Positions 38,307 to 47,665 are shown, numbered from the stretch's first letter. The stretch is DNA of 61,701 bases from Rhizobiales bacterium Ga0077525 (GCA_001464835.1 LNDS01000034.1:1-61701), one strand, 5' to 3'. Notes: generated from the sequence alone by a model not told the origin. Translations and numbers: made by a program.

Positions 38307-38573
38307 TCAGCTCTTGTGCTCTTGAACGACGGCGCCCGTGATCGGATGGAAGTAAATCTCGACCCGCTGGCCTTTCTCGTTCTGGCCATAGATTTCGTAG
38401 CAGTTGCCGGTCGTCACCTTGAAGACCTTGTACTTGTAGCCTTGCGTGGCGAGCTTCGCCTTCATGTCAGTTTCGCTCAGCCACTTCGTCTTCGGTTCGC
38501 TGGTGCAGGACGGGCCTGCGAACGCGGAACCCGCCATCATCGAAATCACCAAGCCGAGCATCAAAGTGCGCAT
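38307..38573 (-). CDS. small periplasmic PepSY domain protein
   Basis: An 88-residue exported protein: signal peptide M-R-T-L-M-L-G-L-V-I-S-M then cleavage after A-F-A, followed by a PepSY-like domain with two cysteines (P-S-C-T, G-N-C-Y-E-I) that could form a disulfide, and V-E-I-Y-F-H-P-I-T-G-A-V-V. It is similar in type to the protein at 29537-29785 but not closely alike in sequence. It sits between phbB and the chemoreceptor on the same strand. Confidence 0.9.
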   Translation of the reverse strand: MRTLMLGLVISMMAGSAFAGPSCTSEPKTKWLSETDMKAKLATQGYKYKVFKVTTGNCYEIYGQNEKGQRVEIYFHPITGAVVQEHKS

Positions 38574-38743
38574 ACCGGTCTCCTCATGTTGAAATCAAAT
38601 CATCCATGAAGATGCCTGCCGACCTTTAACTGACAATTAAGGGTGGGCAGAGAACCGGGCGCAAAGGTGCTTTTAATTGCCGCGCAACTCATCCGGCAAG
38701 CGCGGTTGATCAACCAGATTAGTGCGGTTCACGACATAGCCGG

Positions 38744-39469
38744 TCAGGCGAAATACTGCCCACCATTGGCGGTCAGCGTCGCGCCGGTCAACAGGCCGGC
38801 CTCGTCGGCGGCGAGGAAGACGACGCAGCGGGCGATTTCCTCCGGCTCGCCGAGACGGCCGATCGGGATCAGCGGCAGGATCGATTTTTCCAAGACGTCC
38901 TTCGGCACCGCCTGCACCATTTCGGTGTTGATGTAGCCCGGGCAAATAGCGTTGACGGTGATGCCGGCCTTGGCGCCTTCCTGCGCCAAAGCCTTGGTGA
39001 AGCCGAGTTCGCCGGCCTTGGCAGCGGAATAGTTGACTTGGCCCATTTGGCCCTTCTGGCCGTTGATCGACGAGATGTTCACGACGCGGCCGAACTTGCG
39101 CGCGCGCATGCCTTCCCAGACATGGCGTGTCATGTTGAACAGCGAGCCGAGATTGGTGCCTATTACTGCGTTCCATTGGTCCGGAGTCATGCGGTGGAAC
39201 ATGCCGTCCTTGGTGATGCCGGCATTGTTGACCAGAACGTCGATCGGCCCGACTTCCGCCTCGACCTGCTTGATGCCGGCGCCGCAGGCTTCAAAGGACG
39301 ACACGTCCCACTTGAAAACCGGAATACCGGTCTCGGCCTTGAATTTTTGCGCGGCCTCGTCGTTGCCGGCGTAGCTGGCCGCGACTTTATAGCCCTTGTC
39401 CTTCAACGCCTTTGAAATCGCCGCGCCAATGCCGCGGGTTCCGCCGGTCACCAATGCTACGCGAGACAT
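38744..39469 (-). CDS. phbB: acetoacetyl-CoA reductase
   Basis: A 241-residue short-chain dehydrogenase that reduces acetoacetyl-CoA to (R)-3-hydroxybutyryl-CoA for polyhydroxybutyrate. The cofactor motif T-G-G-T-R-G-I-G is near residues 8-15, N-N-A-G-I-T-K-D near 82-89, and the catalytic S-S-I-N-G-Q-K-G-Q-M-G-Q-V-N-Y-S-A-A-K includes Ser, Tyr and Lys. The C-terminus N-G-G-Q-Y-F-A is typical. A terminator separates it from the upstream phbA transcript. Its last 128 bases have a diverged duplicate at 36396-36522. Confidence 0.96.
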   Translation of the reverse strand: MSRVALVTGGTRGIGAAISKALKDKGYKVAASYAGNDEAAQKFKAETGIPVFKWDVSSFEACGAGIKQVEAEVGPIDVLVNNAGITKDGMFHRMTPDQWNAVIGTNLGSLFNMTRHVWEGMRARKFGRVVNISSINGQKGQMGQVNYSAAKAGELGFTKALAQEGAKAGITVNAICPGYINTEMVQAVPKDVLEKSILPLIPIGRLGEPEEIARCVVFLAADEAGLLTGATLTANGGQYFA

Positions 39470-39571
39470 GAACTACTCCTCCCAGAGTATCGAGTTTTTC
39501 AGCCGCCTTTCGACGCCGTTTATGATTATCGCCTTTGCGCGCCGGTTTTAACAGTCGCATTTAGTCGCGGT

Positions 39572-39607
39572 TAAAATCATGGCCGGCTCCTGCGGGCCGG
39601 CCATGAT
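39572..39607 (-). terminator. rho-independent terminator after the phbA transcript
   Basis: On the minus strand a perfect 12-base-pair stem (ATCATGGCCGGC / GCCGGCCATGAT at 39576-39587 and 39596-39607, eight-base loop) runs into TTTTAA. It lies after the small membrane protein gene (stop at 39649) and before the phbB start, ending the phbA transcript. Confidence 0.82.
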
Positions 39608-39648
39608 GCTGCTCAATTATTTTGTGCGGTGCAATCTCATCGCTCGTT

Positions 39649-39828
39649 TCAGCCCTTGATGATCTCTCGTGCGGCCAGAATGACACCGAGCAAGAAGACC
39701 AGGAACAAGAGTTTTCGCCCGAGAATGAGTGCTTTCTTCGCGGGCGAGGCAGCGGTCCATTCGGTCAAAAACGACTGCAATCCGATGCGGTCGTGCTCCG
39801 GTAGGAGGCTGTCTCGCCGGTCCTTCAC
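39649..39828 (-). CDS. 59-residue single-pass membrane protein, phbA-linked
   Basis: A small gene with GTG start at 39828 and an excellent AAGGAAG ribosome binding site six bases upstream, stop at 39649. The protein has a polar N-terminus (M-K-D-R-R-D-S-L-L-P-E-H-D-R) and one hydrophobic segment, L-L-F-L-V-F-L-L-G-V-I-L-A, followed by basic residues, so it is probably a membrane anchor with the N-terminus in the cytoplasm or periplasm undetermined. It begins 28 bases after phbA ends and before the terminator, implying co-transcription with phbA. I do not recognise the family. Confidence 0.65.
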   Translation of the reverse strand: MKDRRDSLLPEHDRIGLQSFLTEWTAASPAKKALILGRKLLFLVFLLGVILAAREIIKG

Positions 39829-39855
39829 CGCTTGCTTCCTTTTTGTGCCTCGTCG

Positions 39856-41049
<1,194 letters not shown>

Positions 41050-41090
41050 TCAAAGCGGGGCAAGATACCTGGCAAAAATACGGCTCTGGG

Positions 41091-41103
41091 TGCCATTATG
41101 GCA
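41091..41103. promoter_or_regulatory. palindrome in the phbA-phaR divergent promoter region
   Basis: A perfect 6+1+6 palindrome, TGCCATTATGGCA, lies between phbA and phaR (41032-41302). PhaR proteins in related bacteria bind TGC/GCA-type palindromes, so this is a plausible operator, but the match is to the general style only and no second copy is clear. The rest of the 271-base interval shows no gene. Confidence 0.3.
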
Positions 41104-41302
41104 GTGCCGCATCCTCGGCAGGCCAAGGGGGCCTGTCAACAACGGGGACCTCGCGATTTATGCCAGAGAATTGGCCCTTTTTTCCGGTTTCCGCAAGGGA
41201 TGCCGCAGCGCGGTTGAAGTTTACCGCGCCGCCACAAAACGGTGGCCCGCCCGGTCATAATCCGGTTATGCTTATGGCTGGGCAGAGGAAACGAGTGATC
41301 AC

Positions 41303-41887
41303 ATGGCAGATGAAAAAGAGCCGGTCACCATTAAAAAGTACGCCAATCGGCGGCTCTATAATACCGGCACCAGCACCTACGTAACGCTCGAAGACCTCGC
41401 GGTCATGGTCAAGAACGGCGAGGACTTTGTCGTCTATGACGCCAAGACCAGCGAGGACATTACCCGCTCGGTGCTGGCCCAGATCATCTTCGAGCAGGAG
41501 AACAAGGAAGGCCAGAGCCTGTTGCCGATCGCCTTCCTGCGGCAGTTGATCCGTTTCTACGGCGACAGCATGCAGATGATGGTGCCAAAGTTTCTCGAAC
41601 AATCGATGTCATCGCTGACCAGCCAGCAAGGCAAGTTTCGCGAGCAGATCACGCAAGCCTTCGGCGGCGTCGGCGGCTTCGGCCCGATGGAAGAGCATGT
41701 CCGCCGCAACATGGAAATGTTCGAGAAGACCTTCGCCATGTTCGCGCCGCCTTTCGCGCGCGGCGGCAAGCCGGGCGAAGGCGCCGCCCCCACCGACAAG
41801 CCGCAATCGGCCGGCGAGATGGAAGAGTTGAAACGCCAGCTCGACGAAATGCAGAAGCGGCTGGATAAATTGGGCGGCAAGGAATAA
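41303..41887 (+). CDS. phaR: polyhydroxyalkanoate synthesis repressor
   Basis: A 194-residue regulator that binds DNA upstream of phasin and PHB genes and also binds PHB. The N-terminal domain (I-K-K-Y-A-N-R-R-L-Y-N-T-G-T-S at about residues 10-24, then L-E-D-L-A-V-M-V-K) is the PHB accumulation DNA-binding domain; a second PHB_acc domain covers about 73-112 (L-P-I-A-F-L-R-Q-L-I-R-F-Y-G). The C-terminus is helical and Glu/Lys-rich. It is divergent from phbA, allowing direct control. Confidence 0.96.
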   Translation: MADEKEPVTIKKYANRRLYNTGTSTYVTLEDLAVMVKNGEDFVVYDAKTSEDITRSVLAQIIFEQENKEGQSLLPIAFLRQLIRFYGDSMQMMVPKFLEQSMSSLTSQQGKFREQITQAFGGVGGFGPMEEHVRRNMEMFEKTFAMFAPPFARGGKPGEGAAPTDKPQSAGEMEELKRQLDEMQKRLDKLGGKE

Positions 41888-41892
41888 TTTTA

Positions 41893-41981
41893 CTGTCGTC
41901 CCCGCGCAGGCGGGGACCCAGTAATCGCTGTTTTTCGCAGGCGTTTGCGTTTACTGGATGCCCGGTTCGCGGGCATGACAA
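41893..41981. repeat. intergenic inverted repeat, family B copy 2
   Basis: Left arm TCCCCGCGCAGGCGGGGACC-CAGTAA and right arm TTACTGGATGCCCGGTTCGCGGGCATGAC enclose about 25 bases. Each arm forms its own hairpin and the ends can also pair (CAGTAA with TTACTG). It starts six bases after the phaR stop and precedes the convergent GGDEF-EAL gene. Same family as 27299-27378 and 58043-58146. Confidence 0.88.
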
Positions 41982-41987
41982 GAACTG

Positions 41988-43691
41988 CTACACCGCCACC
42001 GCTTTGCCGCTGGCGGGGAGCCACGGCCGCTCGGTGCTGGCCAGCCCCGTCAGCGCGCCTTGCAGGAAATCGCAACCCCACCCGCGCAGCAATTCCGCGG
42101 CGGCTTCGTCCTGCACCCATTCCGCCACCGCGCGAAGGCCGAGACGGCGTGACAGATCGATGAGCGTCTGCACGAAAGCGCGGTCGTCGGCCGACTTCAT
42201 GATGTTCTGCACGAAGGCGCCATCGATCTTGATGATATCGACGCCGAGCTTGCGCAGGTTGCGGAACGACGTATTGCCGGCGCCAAAATCGTCGATGGCG
42301 ATGCGGCAGCCGAGATCCTTGACACGGGAGACGAAGCCGCGCGCGTCGTCGAGATCCTGGATTGCCGCGGTCTCGGTGATTTCGATGATGAGCCGCTCGG
42401 CTGCGCCGCTGTTGGCGCGTAGCAATCCGCCCAAACCCGTCCACCAATCCGGATCGACGGCGGAGGCCGGCGAAACATTGACGCTGGCCTGCAAGGCCGG
42501 CGCGGCGGCCAGTTCGGCCACCACCAATTCGAGCACGCGATAATCCAGCATCCGCACCAGGCCGACACGCTCGGCCACCGGGATGATCTCATTGGCGTGC
42601 GCGATGGTGCCGTCGGCGCGATAGACGCGCATGAGGCATTCGTAGAACGACACCTGGCGACTCTTGGAATCGACCACCGGCTCGTAGGCCAGCGCAATGC
42701 GACGGTCGTTTAGCGCGGCGACGATTTCGTCGGTGGCGCGCAGCGATTCCTTGCGCAGCGTGTCGCGCTCGACATTCGGATGATAGGCGGCGAACGAGCC
42801 GTGCCGCTTGGCGCGCGCGCCGGTCAGCGCATCCTGGGCGCGGCTGAGAATTTCCGGCACGGTGCGGGCATAACGCGGCGCGGTGACGCCGCCGATGGTG
42901 ACGGTGACCGCGGCCGAGCCGGCCTCGGTGACGATCGGCGTGTCGCGCACGCCGGTCATCAGGCGCTCGGCGGCGACCGAGAGTTCGTCGGGCGTGCAAC
43001 TGGTCAGCACGATGCCGAATTTGTTGCCTGCGAGCCGGCCGAGAAAATCCTTCCCACGCAAGCGCGCGCGCAACCGCCTTGCGACTTCGGCGATGACATT
43101 CTCGGTGACGTCGAAGCCATAGGATTCGTTGAGCCGGCCGAGATGATCGATCGTGACGAGAAGAAAGCCGCACGAGCCGCGCAGGCGGATGGTGCTGTCG
43201 AGCGTCGATGACAGGACATCGACCAAAGAGGCGCGATTGAGTTCGCCGGTGAGCTGGTCGAACTTGGCCAATTGCATCAGGACGTGCTCGCGCGCGCGCC
43301 GCGCGTCGATGACGCGCAAGGTGCCATGCGCGCGGAGCGGCTTGCCATCGGCGCCGGCGAACCAGCGGCCGGTATCCTCGACCCAGGTTCGCTCCTCGAT
43401 GCCGCGCTTGAAAGCGTATTGCACCTGATAGGGCACGCCGCCGCCGGTATCGCGCTGGCCGGACTGCTGGATGGCATCGACGCGGCTCTGGCCGCCGGAA
43501 GCATCGGTGCGGCGGCCAAAGCTGGCGCCGTTCGACAGATCGCCGATATCGGCGACGCCGAGGACGGCGGCGGCGTTGCCGCTCCAGGTCAGGACATCGG
43601 TGTCAAGCCGCCACTCATAAGCGGCGTCGCCAATCGACTGCAAAATTTCCGCGGCGTCAGGAGCGCCGGCGGCTTGCTCGAAATGGGTCAC
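41988..43691 (-). CDS. PAS-GGDEF-EAL protein with degenerate GGDEF
   Basis: A 567-residue c-di-GMP-type signalling protein without membrane segments. An N-terminal PAS (about 15-130) precedes the GGDEF domain (about 140-295), whose signature reads A-G-N-K-F instead of G-G-D-E-F, so cyclase activity should be lost; the inhibitory site R-x-x-D is kept (R-G-K-D, five residues before). The EAL domain (about 320-550) has E-C-L in place of E-A-L, while D-D-F-G-A-G and K-I-D are kept, and the late E-x-V-E motif is E-W-V-Q. A receptor or effector role for c-di-GMP is more likely than an enzyme role. Confidence 0.9.
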   Translation of the reverse strand: MTHFEQAAGAPDAAEILQSIGDAAYEWRLDTDVLTWSGNAAAVLGVADIGDLSNGASFGRRTDASGGQSRVDAIQQSGQRDTGGGVPYQVQYAFKRGIEERTWVEDTGRWFAGADGKPLRAHGTLRVIDARRAREHVLMQLAKFDQLTGELNRASLVDVLSSTLDSTIRLRGSCGFLLVTIDHLGRLNESYGFDVTENVIAEVARRLRARLRGKDFLGRLAGNKFGIVLTSCTPDELSVAAERLMTGVRDTPIVTEAGSAAVTVTIGGVTAPRYARTVPEILSRAQDALTGARAKRHGSFAAYHPNVERDTLRKESLRATDEIVAALNDRRIALAYEPVVDSKSRQVSFYECLMRVYRADGTIAHANEIIPVAERVGLVRMLDYRVLELVVAELAAAPALQASVNVSPASAVDPDWWTGLGGLLRANSGAAERLIIEITETAAIQDLDDARGFVSRVKDLGCRIAIDDFGAGNTSFRNLRKLGVDIIKIDGAFVQNIMKSADDRAFVQTLIDLSRRLGLRAVAEWVQDEAAAELLRGWGCDFLQGALTGLASTERPWLPASGKAVAV

Positions 43692-43927
43692 GCTCGCCCC
43701 TTTTTGGGAACGCCACGCCGTCGCGGGCGTTGCCTCGGATATGGATACCGTGGCGGGAAACTACCGGTAATCCTTAAACAATTCGGAAAAGCAGCGCTTT
43801 GCGCCGTCTTAACCAAGAGATCCCGCCGGCGGCACGGCGCTTATGCCGGCGGCACGGCCCTTGCCAATATCACGGTGGGCAAGCGCCATTTGGAGCCACT
43901 TGTCCCGAACTGAGACAGGCAGTGCCT

Positions 43928-44224
43928 ATGCGAGTCGAAGCGGCCAAACAAGCAGCGCCCGGGCAAAGCAGCGATTTTGCCGGCAGCCTCGGCCGCGCCG
44001 TCGAGCGCGAAGTCGAACGCGCCGAGGTGGCGGCGTCGGAAAGCCGCGCTTTGGTCGTGATCGAACCTGCCGCCGCCGTGCAGACGGCCCCGGTCTATCG
44101 CGAAGCGGCGTTCCTGGCGCATCTCATCGCCACCCGCGAACATGCGCCGCAAACACGCGAGCGTCGCCGCGCCGAACCCGGCGAGGCGATCAGCGCCTAT
44201 CGCGCCGCCATGGCGATGGCCTAG
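43928..44224 (+). CDS. hypothetical protein
   Basis: A 98-residue soluble protein, M-R-V-E-A-A-K-Q-A-A-P-G, rich in Ala, Arg and Glu, with F-L-A-H-L-I-A-T-R-E-H-A and a C-terminal R-R-R-A-E-P-G-E-A-I-S-A-Y-R-A-A. I do not recognise a domain; the pattern resembles short conserved Rhizobiales proteins of unknown function. The ATG at 43928 is chosen because upstream in-frame sequence lacks coding character. It is divergent from the GGDEF-EAL gene. Confidence 0.7.
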   Translation: MRVEAAKQAAPGQSSDFAGSLGRAVEREVERAEVAASESRALVVIEPAAAVQTAPVYREAAFLAHLIATREHAPQTRERRRAEPGEAISAYRAAMAMA

Positions 44225-44242
44225 CGGTTTCTGCCTTCGCGA

Positions 44243-45223
44243 TTACTGCGAGCCGGCGAGATCGAGCTTGCGCACCAGCGAGCCCCACTTCTCGCGTTCC
44301 GACGCCAGATACTTAATCGTATCCGGGATCGACGGCGGATCGATCGGCAGCAGGCCGATGGCCGAGGCCTTCGCTTTCATCTCCGGGTCGGACATGATCT
44401 TGCTCATGGCGGCGTGCAACTTGTCGATCACCGGCTTCGGCGTCGCCGCCGGCGCGAACAGCATGTGCCACGACACCGCTTCGAAATCCGGCGCGCTCGC
44501 CGCTTCGGCGAAGGTCGGCACATCGGGCAAAGTCGGGATGCGGGTCGATGACGACACAGCCAGCGCGCGCAGCTTGCCCTCGCGGATCAAAGGCAGCGAC
44601 GCGCCGGCTTCGGCAAAGCCGAGCTGGACGTGGCCGGCGACGATGTCGGAGATCGACTGCGGCGTGTTGCGGTACGGCACATGCGCCATGGTCAGCCCGA
44701 AGCGCTGCTTCATGTATTCCATCGACAGATGCTGGGCGACGCCAGCGCCGGGCGAGGAATAGTTCAGCGGCGTCGGGCTATCCTTGGCGAGCTTGATCAA
44801 CTCGGGAACGGTTTTGGCCTTGAGGTCGGGATTGATGACCAGGATGAACGGCGACTTTACATAGAACGACACCGGGGTGAAATCCTTCACCGCGTCGTAA
44901 TTGACCTTCTTGTACAGCACCAGATTGATCGCCATCGCCGAACTGGTCGATACGACGAGCGTGTAACCGTCGGCCGGCGCGGCGGCGACCTGTTGCGCGG
45001 CCAGCATCAGAGCGGCGCCGGGCTTGTTTTCGACGACGACCGGCTTGCCGAGCACCTGCTGCAATTTGTCGGCATAAATGCGGACCAGCGAGTCCATGCC
45101 GGAGCCGGCGGCCAATGGCACGACGATGGTGATGGGTTTGGTCGGATAGTCCTGGGCCTGCGCCGTGCCCAGCATCAGCGATCCGGCCAGCAGCGCGGCA
45201 AGCGCGCTCCATGTGCGTTTCAA
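44243..45223 (-). CDS. Bug family tripartite tricarboxylate transporter binding protein
   Basis: A 326-residue periplasmic solute-binding protein of the TctC/Bug family. Signal peptide (cleavage after A-Q-A), then the family opening Y-P-T-K-P-I-T-I-V-V-P-L-A-A-G-S-G-M-D, N-K-P-G-A-A (ligand loop), G-Y-T-L-V-V-S-T and Y-R-N-T-P-Q-S-I-S-D. Such proteins bind carboxylates and are often orphan in beta- and alphaproteobacteria; no TctA/TctB genes are near. The TTG at 45223 with a GAGG site fits the signal peptide; a start at 45262 would add residues before it. Confidence 0.92.
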   Translation of the reverse strand: MKRTWSALAALLAGSLMLGTAQAQDYPTKPITIVVPLAAGSGMDSLVRIYADKLQQVLGKPVVVENKPGAALMLAAQQVAAAPADGYTLVVSTSSAMAINLVLYKKVNYDAVKDFTPVSFYVKSPFILVINPDLKAKTVPELIKLAKDSPTPLNYSSPGAGVAQHLSMEYMKQRFGLTMAHVPYRNTPQSISDIVAGHVQLGFAEAGASLPLIREGKLRALAVSSSTRIPTLPDVPTFAEAASAPDFEAVSWHMLFAPAATPKPVIDKLHAAMSKIMSDPEMKAKASAIGLLPIDPPSIPDTIKYLASEREKWGSLVRKLDLAGSQ

Positions 45224-45298
45224 TGTAGCCTCCCCGAATCTATCGATTTTTGTTGACGCCATTGCCGCCGATTATGGACGGCAATCGGTACACTAGAC

Positions 45299-45338
45299 AA
45301 GCACAGCCGATTTCACAGCGTGAATATCGGCTGTGCTT
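45299..45338 (-). terminator. long hairpin overlapping the ggt stop
   Basis: A 13-base-pair stem (AAGCACAGCCGAT / ATCGGCTGTGCTT at 45299-45311 and 45326-45338) whose loop adds a further five pairs (TTCAC/GTGAA). It overlaps the last codons of the gamma-glutamyltransferase gene, at its 3' side. No T-run follows, so it may be a rho-assisted stop or a message-stabilising hairpin. Confidence 0.5.
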
Positions 45339-46917
45339 AATAGCCGAGCGCCAGGCCGTCCTTGCGCGCGTCCGAACCGCCTGTCAGGACACCGCGCTCC
45401 CAGTCGATCCTGACAATCTGCGAACCGCCCCATGGGGCTTCCGCTTTGACCACCGTGTGGCCGCGCGCGGCGAGACCTTCGATGGTCGCCGGCGGCGTGC
45501 CGCTCTCGACCACGGTCTGGTCGCCGTCAAAGAAGAAGCGCGGGCAATCGATCGCCTGCTGCACGTCCATGCCGTAATCGAGCACGTTGTTGACGATCTG
45601 CACGTGGCCCATCGGCTGATAGGCGCCGCCCATGACGCCCAGGCTCATGTCGCAGCGGCCGTCGCGCATGGTCATGCCGGGGATGATGGTGTGCAGCGGC
45701 CGTTTGTCCGGGCCGAAGGTGTTCGGATGATCGGGCTCCAGCGTGAAGCAGGCGCCGCGATTGGTCAGCATGATGCCGCTCTTCTCGGTGCAGACGCCGA
45801 GGCCGAAGCCGGAATAAAGCGAATTGATGAACGACACCGCGGTGCGGTCGCGGTCGACGACGGAAAGATAAATCGTGTCGCTGTTCGGCGAAGGCTGCTT
45901 CGGCAACTGCGCGCGCTTGTTCATGTCGATCAGGCCGGCGAGCTTCCTGGCGAAGCTTTTGTCGAGCAGATCGGCGACCGGCGTGCGCATATGCGCCGCG
46001 TCGGCGATGTGCGTATCGCGCACGGCATAGGCGATGCGCGCCACTTCCAGCATCAAATGGAAACGCTCGGGGCCGTAGGGATCGAGGGCGGCGACGTCGA
46101 AATGCTGCAGGATGTTGAGCATCACCAGCGCGACCAGGCCCTGCCCGTTCGGCGGAATCTCGACGAGGTCGCGACCTTTGTAATTCGTCGAGATCGGCGT
46201 GACGATGTCGCCGCGATGATTGGCGAAATCCTCGGCGTCGATGAAGGAGCCCTTGGCGGCGATGGTCTGCGCCATGTCGTCGGCCAGTTCGCCTTCATAG
46301 AAGGCGCGCGCGCCCTTGGCGGCCAACGTCTTCAGCGTCTGCGCCAAAGCCGGAAAGCGGACGACGTCGCCTTCCTTCGGCGCCTGGCCGTTGAACAGAT
46401 AATGCTTCGACGCGCCGGCATCGGCTTTCAGCTTGGCGACGTTGCGGTTCCAGTCCCAGGCGACGCGCGCGGCGACCGGAAAACCGTTCTCGGCATATTT
46501 GATCGCGGTTTGCAGATTGCGGTCGAGGCCGAAACGGCCGTGGTCTTTCAGGAGCGCTTCCCAGGCGTCGAGCGCGCCCGGCACGGTGACGGCATGGATC
46601 GACGCGCCGATTTCGGTCATGCCCCTGGCGCGCAAGGTTTCGAACGAGGCCTTGCGGCCGGCGCGGCCGGAGCCGTTATAGCCCCACACCGGCTTGCCCG
46701 GCTTCGAGACGAGCGAATAACAATCGCCGCCGATGCCGGTCATCGCCGGCTCGACAACGCACAAAGTCGCCACGGCAGCGATCGCGGCGTCGGCCGCGGT
46801 GCCGCCGGCGCGCAAGGTATCGACCGCGGCAAGCGTGGCCAGCGGATGCGACGTCGCCGCCATGCCTTCGCAAGCGATGACCGGCGAGCGGCCGGGCAGC
46901 TGAAAGTCGCGGCTCAT
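45337..46917 (-). CDS. ggt: gamma-glutamyltransferase family protein
   Basis: A 526-residue N-terminal nucleophile hydrolase of the GGT family. The catalytic Thr lies in S-D-T-I-Y-L-S-V-V-D-R-D (about residue 334), where autoproteolysis would separate large and small subunits, and N-S-L-Y-S-G-F-G and G-G-A-Y-Q-P-M-G-H-V-Q match the family. No signal peptide is visible, so it may be cytoplasmic, as in the acylase-like branch; substrate is uncertain. The ATG at 46917 gives M-S-R-D-F-Q-L-P-G-R-S-P-V-I-A-C-E-G, a usual start for this branch. It follows the membrane protein gene after 13 bases. Confidence 0.88.
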   Translation of the reverse strand: MSRDFQLPGRSPVIACEGMAATSHPLATLAAVDTLRAGGTAADAAIAAVATLCVVEPAMTGIGGDCYSLVSKPGKPVWGYNGSGRAGRKASFETLRARGMTEIGASIHAVTVPGALDAWEALLKDHGRFGLDRNLQTAIKYAENGFPVAARVAWDWNRNVAKLKADAGASKHYLFNGQAPKEGDVVRFPALAQTLKTLAAKGARAFYEGELADDMAQTIAAKGSFIDAEDFANHRGDIVTPISTNYKGRDLVEIPPNGQGLVALVMLNILQHFDVAALDPYGPERFHLMLEVARIAYAVRDTHIADAAHMRTPVADLLDKSFARKLAGLIDMNKRAQLPKQPSPNSDTIYLSVVDRDRTAVSFINSLYSGFGLGVCTEKSGIMLTNRGACFTLEPDHPNTFGPDKRPLHTIIPGMTMRDGRCDMSLGVMGGAYQPMGHVQIVNNVLDYGMDVQQAIDCPRFFFDGDQTVVESGTPPATIEGLAARGHTVVKAEAPWGGSQIVRIDWERGVLTGGSDARKDGLALGY

Positions 46918-46930
46918 GTTGATTTCCGAA

Positions 46931-47359
46931 TTATTGCGAAGAAGTGATGTGCGGCACGCCGGTGCCATCGACGGTGAGGTCGCGCTGCGACGTGCGCAAG
47001 GTCACGGCGAAGCCGCCCATCACATCGACGAGCGCAATGACCAGCAGGAGGAAAAAGGTCGAGGTCGCCGCCTGCGCCACCAGCAGGAATTCGACGATCA
47101 TGACGAGGAACAGCAACAACGACAGGCCGTGATCGACGACGCTGCGCACGCCGATGCGCGTCGACTTCATCATCTCGGCAAACAGCAGGATGATGGCGAG
47201 CACGATCAGCATGTCGCCGAGCGACATGGTCCAGACGCCGCCGGACATCATGGAGACGTTGGTGATCGTCACGGTCCAGCTGACGCCGGGCATCAGGAAC
47301 GCGACGATGTTGTAGAGCGCAAAGGGTACCAGCAGCAGCGGAAAACCAAGAATGAACAT
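46931..47359 (-). CDS. conserved membrane protein of unknown function
   Basis: A 142-residue inner-membrane protein with about four helices (residues 3-25, 47-64, 78-98, 101-118), a basic-flanked region M-K-S-T-R-I-G-V-R-S and a soluble C-terminal tail ending V-P-H-I-T-S-S-Q. Not assigned to a named family. It shares the strand with rpmF and ggt and probably forms a short operon with ggt. Confidence 0.82.
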   Translation of the reverse strand: MFILGFPLLLVPFALYNIVAFLMPGVSWTVTITNVSMMSGGVWTMSLGDMLIVLAIILLFAEMMKSTRIGVRSVVDHGLSLLLFLVMIVEFLLVAQAATSTFFLLLVIALVDVMGGFAVTLRTSQRDLTVDGTGVPHITSSQ

Positions 47360-47389
47360 CAGTTCCCGCCTGCTCGCTGATTTGAAGAC

Positions 47390-47575
47390 TTACGCTTCGG
47401 TCTTCACCTTGAGAACCTGACGGCCTTTGTACATGCCGGTCTTCAGGTCGATGTGGTGCGGACGGCGCAGCTCGCCGGAATCCTTGTCTTCGACATAGGT
47501 CGGCCGCTTGAGCGCGTCGGCCGAGCGGCGCATGCCGCGGCGCGACGGCGAGGTTTTTCTTTTCGGCACAGCCAT
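47390..47575 (-). CDS. rpmF: 50S ribosomal protein L32
   Basis: A 61-residue basic protein, [17 protein letters not shown], the conserved L32 N-terminus. It lacks the four-cysteine zinc pair seen in some bacteria, in keeping with alphaproteobacterial L32. An AGGAG site lies nine bases upstream. mtgA lies upstream on the same strand. Confidence 0.96.
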   Translation of the reverse strand: MAVPKRKTSPSRRGMRRSADALKRPTYVEDKDSGELRRPHHIDLKTGMYKGRQVLKVKTEA

Positions 47576-47665
47576 TGGAAGCAACTCCTGGAAAGGCGCA
47601 GATATCGGTTTGAATGCGGGCTTATAGAGGAAGGCCGGGGCCAAGGCTAGGGCGAAAACCAGCCC

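Noticed and set aside
45250..46947. Plus-strand 565-codon frame across the gamma-glutamyltransferase gene
   Set aside because: Its product is Arg/Gly/Asp/His-rich without motifs and lies exactly opposite the conserved ggt frame, the usual GC-rich shadow.
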